Shown here: piece by piece, positions 22,730 to 32,701 of the stretch
Layout of the letters: each line of letters begins with the position of its first letter
Numbering within the stretch: the first letter of the stretch is position 1
NCBI RefSeq assembly: GCF_020509005.1
Contig: NC_063012.1
Location: forward strand, 6,200,001-6,264,000
Direction of reading: 5' to 3'
DNA from: Fulvia fulva
Lineage: Eukaryota > Ascomycota > Dothideomycetes > Mycosphaerellales > Mycosphaerellaceae
Length of the DNA stretch: 64,000 bases
Position numbers and translations under genes: made by a program
Notes under the pieces: model-generated
What the model was told of the DNA's origin: nothing
What the model saw: only the letters and a program-made list of their open reading frames with translations
Database searches by the model: none

Positions 22730-22742
22730 TATATACCGTACT
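22730..22742. repeat. Right target-site duplication of chimera B2
   Basis: TATATACCGTACT; identical to 19372-19384. Confidence 0.93.
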
Positions 22743-23579
22743 ATACTACCGCGATATAGCCTAGGCGACCGTATCTATATTAATACTAAGAACTAGAAGT
22801 CATTACGCCTAGCTAAGAAGCTTAATATCAAATAGTTTAGACCGGTAATAATCACTACCGCGCTCGGTAAGAATACGTATAGTATTGCCCTACTAGAGAC
22901 GATCCGCGTATATAACTCCTTCTTTTTAAATCTTCTCCGACCGGTAGATCTAGAAGATAACGAACGACCGCCGCCGATCGAGGTTACTAATAAAACTAGT
23001 AATACGTTCAAGACCTAGGAGGTTAAACGCGTCCTAGATTCTTAGCCGAAGGGTTGAGGTATTACTATACTAGTGAAATAGAAGGGCTATTTAGATAGTA
23101 AGTCTACCTAGGAGCCCGCGAGCGTAGTATATAAGGATATACTAAAGGTAGTCGTAGACTTTAAGTATAATAACCTAACTAAGTCTATACCGATTAACTT
23201 TTATCCGCTAGAAGATTAGATTCCGAATAAGACCTTAGTTGATATACCGATTAACTTTTATCCGCTAGAAGATTAGATTCCGAATAAGACCTTAGTCGAT
23301 ATAAGGCCGGACGCGAACGTAATAGATCTAGTACCTTAGTTTACCGTAACGGTATAGCCTCTACGTAAAGGTAATAGCCCTATAGCTCTAGCTAAGGATA
23401 ACTATACGCCTAATACTAACGATAGCTATATTAAAAGGGTTTTAGTGCCTACTTCTAGTAAGATATTAGAGCTAATAGACGAAACGAACGATATAGAGGA
23501 TAATAAAGCTTTTATATTTACGCTAAGAAAGATTTAAGGATATACGCTTCGAGACGAAGGTGTTTTAGAGGGGGGGTAG
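22743..23579 (+). pseudogene. D1 pol 3' end (RIPped)
   Basis: Resumes the D1 Pol frame after chimera B2. Homologous to 24600-25500 in D2 (integrase C-terminal region, former Lys-Leu-.-Arg-Gly-type segment near 22800-22950). Contains a 57-bp in-frame tandem duplication. A G-rich run directly before the LTR (about 23570-23577) is a plausible polypurine tract. Confidence 0.75.
23188..23301 (+). repeat. 57-bp in-frame tandem duplication in D1 pol
   Basis: Two adjacent copies, period 57 bp (19 codons), differing at one or two bases. Absent from the related D2 copy, so it is specific to D1. Confidence 0.8.
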
Positions 23580-23784
23580 TATTACGGCCGCTCCGTAAGT
23601 AAAGGACTCGAATCTAATTACGTGACCCCGGATCACGTGACCCGGATAACTAAGCTCGGTCCGATACCGACGCCCGACACCTTGGCCTTTAAGTATAGGC
23701 CTCGTTCTAAGACTCTCTTCTCTCTTTAGCTATCGACTTCGTTAATACTATACCCTTATACTCTCGTACTATAGTCTTATAATA
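23580..23784 (+). repeat. 3' LTR of D1 (205 bp)
   Basis: Starts TATTACGG (RIPped TGTTACGG) and ends ATAATA. Followed by target duplication AGTAT at 23785-23789, matching 8339-8343. Confidence 0.9.
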
Positions 23785-23789
23785 AGTAT

Positions 23790-24560
23790 AATATTCTAGT
23801 ATTCGGATACGAGAATATACTCTACCTTATCGAGTAATAGGTACACCTCGTCTAGGTCGCCGCCTAGGTTCTCTTCGAGCTTAAACTCGAACAGTTCTAT
23901 AAAGTCAATCTTACTACCTTCTTCTCGCTCGAAGTCTTTCTAGTAAGCTTTATTAATTTCCTATTATAGCGCGATACCGGTATCTACTATAACCCGCCGG
24001 TTATCGTCCTATATCTAACTCCGAGGAAAAGAGGAGAGGTCGGGGAAAAGAGGTATACGCTACTTACCTTTACCCTTAGGCTTTAGTAGCGGTAGTATAC
24101 CGCCGTTTGTCTATAAAGTTATATTGTCTAGGTTCGGGGGAGGCGTAACGATGCCTATTTCCTAACTGTCTACGAGCGCGTAACTACCTACTAATAATGT
24201 CGCCGCGTTACGTTCTCTAGGTATTTATGCGCTATACGCCTTACCGTATTCTATATTCTAATACGACGCTACGCGTTCTTCGAGTTCTATAGTTCTATCT
24301 ATTCCTATTATTACGCGTCCCTTACCTAGAGCCGCGATCTAGGTAGAGTAGTAGAACAAACTATAAGGACGCGCGTACTATAGGGTCCGAATAAGAGAGT
24401 TATTATTCTACGAAGCTACGAAAGAGGAGCGCGAGGCGCGGCGAAGTTATAAAGTAAAGTTAAGCCGCGCTAACCCGATATAGAAGGTCCGCGGTTTACC
24501 CGGGCCGACGTAGCTATAGTAAGGGGTCGCGGGCTACCTATAATAATAGATAATAAAGGG
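23790..24560 (-). pseudogene. E: gag N-terminus and probable 5' LTR (RIPped)
   Basis: Minus-strand frame about 23970 down to 23790 is readable as an acidic, helical Gag segment (Phe-Glu-Leu-Phe-Glu-Phe-Lys-Leu-Glu-Glu type) that continues at 8343 across D1. The stretch about 24050-24560 shows no coding signal and lies where the 5' LTR of E is expected. The right boundary with D2 is only placed to within about 20 bp. Confidence 0.6.
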
Positions 24561-25708
24561 CGGGGTTAAGTAGCTAGCGGTATAGAATACCGTATAGTCC
24601 CTCCGCGATACTAGGTAGGCGACCGCGTCTATATTAATACTAAGACCTAGAAGTCCTCTAGACCCGCGAAGAAGCTAGACGTTAAGTAGTTCGGCCTAGT
24701 AACTATTATAGCTATATTAGGTAAGAACGCTTACCGTATTACGTTACTAGACACTATCCGCGTATATAACTCGTTCTACTCGAACCTACTTCGCCTAGTA
24801 GACCCGGAAGATAATACGCTACCCCCGCCGATCGAGGTTACCGATAATACTAGAAATACTTTCTAGGCCTAGATAGTAGAGCGTATTCTAGATTTAAAGC
24901 CTAAGGGTAGAGGTATTACTATACTAGTAAAATAGTAAGGATATCGTAAGCCGATATAGGAGCCCGGGAGCGTAATATATAAGGATATACCGAAGGTAGT
25001 CGTAGATTTTAAGTATAATAACTAAGACAAGTCTATACTAGTCAACTTCTATCCGCTATAGGACTAGGTACTAAACGAGACGCTACGCGACCTTAATAGA
25101 CACTTAGCCGAAGTAGATATATACGCTATAGATCTAGTATCTTAGGTAACTTTATTCGTACGACTACTTCGTAGTACCGGCGATATAGCTCTACCTCCGA
25201 CTAACTATACGCCTTATAATATTACTATAGGCTATAATAGGGGGGTTATACTAGTACCTACTTATAGTAATTATCTAAGCGAGAATACTAGCTCGGCTAT
25301 ACCTTTATATACTCGTACCGGCTATATAAGCTATAGTAAGGGATAGGCTAACGGCGCTAACCGCGGAGAGTTAATTTAACGACGTAGGCTTATATAGTTA
25401 AGCTACTAGAGGGTACGATAGATATAGAGGATAATAAAGCCTTTACGTACGTATTAAGGAAGGTTTAAGGATATACGCTTCGAGACGAACGTGTCTTAAG
25501 AGGGGTAGTGTTACGGTAGCTCCGTAAGTAGAGGATTCGAATCGAGTTACGTAACTTGTAATCACGTGACATTGATGACTAAGCTCGGCCCGAGCGCGAC
25601 CTCCGCTTCCCTTAAGAAGCCCTCTCTCTCTTAGAACTACCTTCTCTCTTTAGCTATCGACTTTGTTAATAAACTACTACTATACTCGCCTACTATAGCC
25701 TCGTAATA
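24561..25708 (+). mobile_element. D2: right end of a second D-family Gypsy element (RIPped)
   Basis: Bases about 24569-25508 align with D1 pol 3' end (19350-19384 plus 22743-23579), followed by a 3' LTR. The left part is missing because E inserted here; it should lie left of the window. D2 is itself inserted in the endonuclease region of LINE C5, which begins at 25709. Confidence 0.8.
25509..25708 (+). repeat. 3' LTR of D2 (about 200 bp)
   Basis: Starts TGTTACGG, ends TCGTAATA, related to the D1 LTRs but with internal differences. The flanking GAAGT (25709-25713) would be the right target duplication; the left one is outside the window. Confidence 0.82.
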
Positions 25709-27892
25709 GAAGTCTCCTACTACGATATAGTACCCTTGTCTCTTAAGCGTACTATCGAGGTGTCTATATACCCTAAGGTCGCGGCTAGACCTCGAGGCTA
25801 GCGGTTATATATATAGGTTGTATATCTAGGTATTACCTACGTAGAGGGAGGTAATATCGCCCCCGCCTTCTTTATCTACGTAGTATACTACCTCCTAGTC
25901 GGATTCTAGTATATCCTTACTAATATAGAAGTACGTACGGGGTCTACCGTTACCTCGTAGGTATATCGTATAGCCTAGTAACTTATAGGTCGTTAGTCTC
26001 TTATAGTACGGGTTAATCTATAGCTCCTAGATTGCTAGGACGTAGTAGACGTACGGGTCCGCCTCGTATAGGAAATAGTTCTAGACTATATCCTTACTAT
26101 AGTTAACGTTATACTAGATAATACTAAGCGTATCGAGGCTAGTTATCGGCATCGACAATCATTTCCTCTATAGCGTCCTATGTCCTACTACCTTATACGT
26201 CCTAGTCTACGCCTATCGGCTATATACTAAAGGGGAGCGGGGCCTAGTTAGATTCCCTCGCCGTAGCTAGTAGAGTACGTAGCCTCCCGTACGCCCTAGG
26301 TTACGTATCCTTTATATTATTCGCGGCCCTAGGGCGCTTATACCCGACCGCCGCTAGCTAGTTCCGGTATAGGCTAGCCTTACGGTCGCCGTAGAATCTT
26401 AGGGCGACGGTTCTGTTTATAATTACCTTGTTTTTCGCTAGTTTCCGCTATAGGCATTCCGCGCTATATAATAAGTAGTGCCCCGGACAGTTCGCGTACC
26501 GTCTCGTAGCCGATATATAGTCCCTAGATATATAGTCTCCTATATAGTTCGAGTAGGCCTACTTGTTTATACACGTGTAGGTTTAGTGTCTATACTATTA
26601 GTATTTAAAGTATTAGAGGACACGAAAGGATAAGGAGTGCTTTTCTACTGTCTTAAGGCTATATTACTAGATTAGGCCTTGTTCTATCGCTAGATCCGCC
26701 GCTTTCGCGTCTTATAGCTATACTATTAGCGCCGAGGCCTTCTTACCTTCTAGCCATTTCCTATAGAGCTAAGTCGCCTTCTAGATTAGAGAGTTAAGAG
26801 TGACCGGGTTGTCCTCTTAGAGAGTACGTAGGTGACCTTAGTTAGTTAGGTCGAACTCCTTAGGTATATCGTAGACTAGGATCGTAAATTGCTTCGTTAA
26901 GACCTTCGCTAATACCGTAACCTTAGATGCCCACTATAGCTATGCCTCTAGGTGCCTCCTAGTAGTAGTAGAGCTAGTATAGATCTATAGAGTACCGTTA
27001 GACTATTAGTTTACTACGACCACCCCTAGTTAGTTAATTCGTTAGGCGAGCTCCTTATTCGATAGCTTCGTAACTTCGGCCTAGTCTTCCTTTACTATAA
27101 TGCGGATCGTAACTATATCGTACGTTAGGCGGGGGCCTAGTCTCGAAGCCGCGACCGATACCTAGCTATAGGGGTGTTGATTCCGGGTGGCCTTATTAAT
27201 CGCCTAAGACGTCGTCCTTATTTCTTATTACCCTCGGTAATACGACAGTACTAGCGCCGTACGTAGCTAAGTAATTATTGCCTATAGAGACCGGTATAGG
27301 AGCTAATCGTTAGTCTCTATACTTTTTACGTCCTCTATAAGTTGCTATTAGTTGTCTTAGGGGAGCTTCGCCTATAGAGCCGTAGGCGCCGGTAGTACTA
27401 TAGCCTAGGCTACTATTACCTAGTAGTTACCTAATGTAGCTAGGCACCTCCGCGGCGTTTAGAGCTAAAGAAATAGGGTGAAGAGAACTTCAAGCTATCT
27501 AGATTAAATAAGGTAGAACTCCCTTAATTCTAGGGGCAGTGGCCTGCTTTATATATCGTTAGAATGGCCTTAATAACCGAGGACGTAATAGAAACCGTCC
27601 GAGGACGTAATAGAAACCGTCGATCCGTAGTAATAGTATAAATGAAATTCTCGCCTTCCGTCTCGAGAAACCGGAATAGTATACGAGGAAGTACTAAGAT
27701 TAGGTATTATACTCGCTAAGTCGTATCTTAAAGTAGATTATAGCTAATATAGTAATAATAGCGAGATAGACCGGTACCGGCGTACTAGGCGTAAGTATAG
27801 AGAATACTAATAGACGCGTTTATCGCGCGTCCCTTAATAGATTATCCTCCTTTACCCTACTAACTAATCCGCCCGATAACGATAGCGCGAAC
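25709..27892 (-). mobile_element. C5: 5' half of LINE C (ORF1 to endonuclease), RIPped
   Basis: Minus-strand LINE aligned with C3 (43850-44674 plus 46592-47963). The left edge cuts the endonuclease Gly-Asp-Phe-Asn region; the rest (RT, 3' UTR) was displaced by the D2 insertion. The right edge at 27892 coincides with the point where C3 also ends (47963), so this is probably the natural LINE C 5' end (GTTCGCGC on the minus strand). It carries no 1,080-bp module. Bases 26520-26535 are the empty form of the B4 insertion site. Confidence 0.82.
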
Positions 27893-30622
27893 TTCACCGA
27901 TACTAAAGGCACTATATTAGCGATGTTTGTCCTAGGACGTAGAACAGTGCTTAAAACGGATACTAGTGACTTTGTCACGGCTACGGTCCTATCGTAATAC
28001 GATAAGGACAATATCCTAAGGCCAATCGTATACCTGTCTAAGAAGATGAGCCCGTAGGAGTACAATTACGACATTTATAACAAGGAACTGCTTGTTATCG
28101 TTAAAGCATTTAAAGAGTAGAAGCCCGAACTTATAGCTAGCGATATCGACGAACTAGACTTTAAGAACTTTACTAATCTAAGCGGCCACCTAGTACTAGT
28201 ATATAGCGACTACAAGAACCTCGAATACTTTATAACCTCTAAGCAACTAAATAGACGACAAGCAAGATAGGCCGAGTTCCTCTTACAATTCTTCTTTAAG
28301 ATTGTGTATCGTCTAGGTGTTTAAGGAGCCAAACTAGATAGCCTTACTAGACGTTTATAGGACGCGATTCTATATAACAAAGCAGATCCGCGGTACGTAT
28401 AGTAGGATCGTATACTGCTTAAACTAGAACACTTCTTATCTGTTAGCGCTAGCTAAATCCTACGGCTAAGCGTATCCGAAGTCGAAGGAGTAGTAATAGA
28501 CGAAGCGCTATTAGCCGACATTAGTAAGCTATACGAACAGGACGATATAATCGAAGCTACGACCTAGTTAGTAGTAGGCGAACCTATTAAACTGCTACGA
28601 AGGAACAAGATTGACGACAAGCACGCGATACTAGTCGATAGGATGATCTATATTAAGAATAGACATAGCGGTTATAGTCTCTTTATCCTACCTACCGAAG
28701 ATAAGGGAAACACTATACGTATACGTATCGTTAAGGCCTTCTACGATGCACCTACTATAGGACACCCCGGCAAGATAACTACGAGCCGGTTAGTGTCACG
28801 TTACTACATATAGCTACGAATAACACGGTTTATTAGATCTTTCGTGCGAGCATACCGTATATACCGTAATAGCCGTAGTATTAACGAACCTTAATATAGA
28901 CTACTTGCTCTACTACTAGTCCTATTCGACACGTAGGACGACATTGCCTTAGACTTCGTTATCGAACTACTAAGGGCCAAGTGTATAGCAGATAGTCAGT
29001 ACTATAAGAACGTACTTATAGTTATAGACCGTTTAGGTAAGGAGCGGCATTATATTCTAGTGTTAGAAATGACAGCGGAGTATATCGTATACATCTACGT
29101 AAAGTACATCTTCTCCCGATATAGTCTACTAAAGACAATTACGTCGGATCGTAGTCCTTAATAGGTATTAGCCTTCTAGGGACGCCTCTACGAGTTACTA
29201 CAAATCAAGCGCAAGATCTTAACCGGCTATTACCCTAAGACTGATAGTCAAAGCGAGAATACTAATAAGATAATAGAACAGTACCTACGTACGTTCACTA
29301 GTTACGCTTAGGATAACTAGCCAGATTGGCTCCTACTTATAGAGTTTACTACAAACGACTACGTCTCCGAAACGACTAGCGTAAGTCCTTTTATAGCGAA
29401 CATTAGTAAGAACCTACGTTATATAGATACTAAACTCAATCTCCCTATATAACTACTTCCGTATAAATAGCGATTAGACGTAGAGTCTATAAATGTATTC
29501 GTACAACGTATAACAGACCTTAGGTATAAGCTACGAGACTCTATAGCAATGGCATAAGCATCGTAAGCTGACTATACTAATAAGCATAGAACGATTGTAC
29601 TACGGTACGAAGTCGGAGACCTAGTACACCTTAGTATACGTAACTAGCGCACTAAGCGCCTATTAAAGAAGCTTAATTACCGCTATACTAGACTATACGT
29701 AGTTACTAAGGTGCTGCTACACGACACGTACCGTCTAGACCTCCCTTAATCCCTAAGCAACCTCTATAACGGCTTTTACGCCAACTTGCTAATGCCTATA
29801 TACGCACTAATACTAGGACAAGTGTAGCTACCTCCGGCCCCGATCGAGGTAGAAGATAACAACGGAGACATAAACACGTATTAGCTTCTAGATACAGTAC
29901 TTAACGTGAAGAGCACATTGCCGCTAGGCCTAGCGCTACGCGGTAGGAGGAAGGAACGAAGGTATAAATACCTTATATAATAGGTAGGTCATAGCGAGCC
30001 TACCTAGGAGCCCGCTAAGGAGTTAAGGGATACTACTACCGCCTCTATCGCGGACTTCCACTACAACTACCCTACGAAGGATAGGCTAGCTAACTTCACG
30101 CCGCTACTAGGGTGGATTCCTAATAAGGATACACCCGAAGACGTTATGATCGGCGAAGTAATAAACGCTTTAGCCGTAAACGCTTCGTTAATAGTTACGC
30201 CTAACCCGGTAACTATAGGTAGGCTACGTAAGTTATTCGCGTAGGTGCCTATAGCTCTTCCGGCAGTTACGTATTACGAACCTAGCACTAGTACTTATAA
30301 TAGCCCGTAGGCGGCTACTTTAAGAAAGATGACCGTTAGTAGGTAAGTACCGGATATACGTTAATACGGTATAGAGGATAATATAGAGGATGACGCCGCG
30401 TTTATAGCGGCTATACTACGAGCTTAAGGGACTAAGCGCGATTTTGAAGGGGGGGTAGTGTCACGGCCCTAGGCCTAGCGAATGTCTAGCTAGTACGTGG
30501 GTCACGTGACCGCGCGTACTAGCGTAGCACCTCGGCTTATATATAGCCTCGGCGCACCTCGCGCTCCTCTTTCCTACGTACCTAGCTACTTTGTATTAAC
30601 ACGATTATAAACTGTTATAATA
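27893..30622 (+). mobile_element. G: right part of a Gypsy element (RNase H-integrase-3' LTR), partly RIPped
   Basis: The plus frame reads RNase H (27950-28270: Thr-Asp-Thr-Ser-Asp, Tyr-Asn-Tyr-Asp-Ile-Tyr, Asp-Tyr-Lys-Asn-Leu-Glu-Tyr). A zinc-binding domain lies near 28740-28880. The integrase core runs about 28900-29400 (Asp-Phe-Val, Ser-Asp-Arg, Pro-Lys-Thr-Asp-Ser-Gln-Ser-Glu). A C-terminal region reaches about 30430. Stops are mostly TAG at former Trp/Gln, and more CpA/TpG survives than in neighbours. The left part is missing because LINE C5 inserted at 27892/27893. Confidence 0.85.
30459..30622 (+). repeat. 3' LTR of G (164 bp)
   Basis: Starts TGTCACGG and ends TATAATA, which is TGTGACA with TG and CA converted. 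Contains a CACGTGAC box and a TATATATAG box. A G-rich tract lies directly upstream. The following GGTAG (30623-30627) would be its right target duplication. Confidence 0.75.
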
Positions 30623-31003
30623 GGTAGGCGTTAAAGATCGCTACGACTACTAGGGCTAGTCGATCTCTATACTTCTTTAGTAGTTCGTTTAGGATCCTAT
30701 CCGGCCCCGGGGCTTTCTTCGCCGGTAACTTCCTAAGTATAGCGGTAATATCTCCCTCGGATATATTCTATTAGACCGCTATACTAGGGGCTAGGGGAGT
30801 AGAGCTATTAATATCGCTTAGATTAGCCTCGACTAGGGGCGGGAAGAACTTACTAGCTAGTAGACGCGCCTTAGCCTCGGGGTCGCTAACCGGGCTACTA
30901 GGCGATTATAGCGCTAGGATAGAGAAGGAGGGGCCCTATATAGGGTCCTATCGGGCCTATTTCGCTAGCTTCTATATCCTCTCTAGCTTACCGGCGGCTT
31001 CTT
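30623..31003 (-). pseudogene. C2 inverted segment: LINE C RT N-terminal region (RIPped)
   Basis: Aligns with C3 bases about 42820-43196 in the same (minus) orientation, covering the Pro-Gly-Pro-Asp RT motif. It then switches abruptly to plus-strand LINE C at 31004. About 330 bp of LINE lying between the two parts is absent. The pattern fits a 5' inversion by twin priming. Confidence 0.75.
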
Positions 31004-32701
31004 CGGGAGCCTTCGACTACGTGTTATACCCGCGGCTACTCTATATCCTAAGGTCGAAAGGACTCCCTAAGTAGCTTATTAACTTCGTACGGTCCTACCT
31101 CTAAGACTATAGCACGTCGATCCTAGTCGGCTAGTATAAAAGCCTATTTTAAGTAGTCTATACTAGAATCCCGTAAGGCTTTACGCTAGTACCTATTCTA
31201 TTCCTCTTCTTTATAGCGACCCTACTCCTAGCCCTAGAATCCTAGAATACCGCTACGAGCGGCTTTGTAGACGATACGAATATCCTAGCGTATTCTTCCT
31301 CGACTAAGGAGAACTATAGGCTACTAGAAGAGAAGTACAAGATCTACGAGGACTAGGCTAGGAGGCACGGGGCTCGGTTTGCCCTAGAAAAGTACAATCT
31401 AATATACTTTACGCGCCGGCCACGGTTCTATAATATGTAAGCTTCTATCTAGATATAGGGGTATATAACTAACCCGGTAGATTAGCTTAGGATCCTCGGA
31501 CTATAGGTAGACCCGGCGCTACGGTAGAGGAAGTACGTATAGGTAATATTACGGAAAGCTAAACAGAATATAGCATTATACTAGAGGCTTACTACGTCTA
31601 TATAGGGCGCGGACTTCCGGTAGTTACGACTCCTATATACGGCTATTATACGGCTAGTCCTTACCTATAGTAGCTAAGTATAGTCCTTAGGCGAGAGGGC
31701 CTACCTATCGAAGGGACTCGTCGCGCCGCTAGCGAAGATCTAAAACTAATGCCTAAGGAAGGTTACCGGGGTATATAAGTCGATACTAATAAGGATACTT
31801 AAGTACGAGACCGCTATACCGCCGATCGACCTATACGTCTAGGGACTACGGACCTCCTACTTAGGCAAGTCGGTATAGTACCTAGTATAGAAGGTTATCG
31901 CTAGTATAGTCGTAAGGGCCCGCGAATTAGTACTAGCGTATAGGGGCATTCGACCCGGAAACGAGCCGAACTACCGGGTAAGGGACGAATAGCTAGTAAT
32001 ATAATAGGAAGGTAAGAAATCGTTTATAGAGCAACTATAGAAAGAGAGGTAGAACAACTAGGTTATAGGGCATAGTGGACGCCCTTAGCTAGCGGGACAA
32101 CCTAAGGAATAGTTAGCTACAAAATCCGCGGTCAAGCACCCCCCGAAGCTTATCTACTACCGCCTTACGAGGGTATAGAGTAGTATAGCAACCTAACTAC
32201 GACGCGAACATATCGGCCTCTAGGGGTACCTATTATAGAGGAAGGTTCTAGGATATACGAATACTAGCTACCCCTACGGCTATCGCTCCTAGAACGTACG
32301 GTACGTACTCCTCGTCTGTCCGAGGTGGTCGCTAGGAAGGGGGGAGTGGATAGTAAAGGCGAGGAACCGGACGATTAGGGCACTTCTTAATAACGCTAAG
32401 GACCTACGGCGTATTACGAACTAGATACTAGAGAAGGGCTAGCTAGAACAGTACCGCCTAGTAGGAGCAGTATAGGAAGAGAGGATACGACGTAGCGCGA
32501 CGAGACCGGCTAGGAGCGGGGGCTAACGGGGTAGTGACATAGACTACGTACGTTCAGAGGGAAAGCTAATCTAGATAAGGAGAAGTTAGGGGCGGGAAGG
32601 GTTTTTACCTATTCGGGTTTCCCTTTATATATAACAATAGATATATACCTATATAGGCCGGATAGGGTCCTAGAATAGGGGAATAACAAATCTATCTATC
32701 T
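31004..32701 (+). mobile_element. C2: LINE C 3' part (RT to tail), RIPped
   Basis: Starts at the Gly-Ala-Phe-Asp-Tyr RT motif, contains Phe-Val-Asp-Asp near 31262-31275, the C-terminal Cys region near 32240-32330, a 3' UTR and a TATC tail (about 32690-32703). Very similar to C1 (4815-6519). Right flank is Gypsy element H. Confidence 0.85.

Larger units (their letters stand above)
8344..23784 (+). mobile_element. D1: RIPped Ty3/Gypsy retrotransposon, split by LINE A1 and chimera B2
   Basis: Two 205-bp LTRs (8344-8548 and 23580-23784) are flanked by AGTAT at 8339-8343 and 23785-23789. Removing A1 plus one duplication (9249-14146) and B2 plus one duplication (19385-22742) leaves an element of about 7.2 kb. 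Order on the plus strand: LTR, gag, protease, RT, RNase H, integrase, C-terminal region, LTR. It is RIPped throughout, while the two LINE insertions are not, so RIP came before the insertions. It sits in the gag of minus-strand E. Confidence 0.9.
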
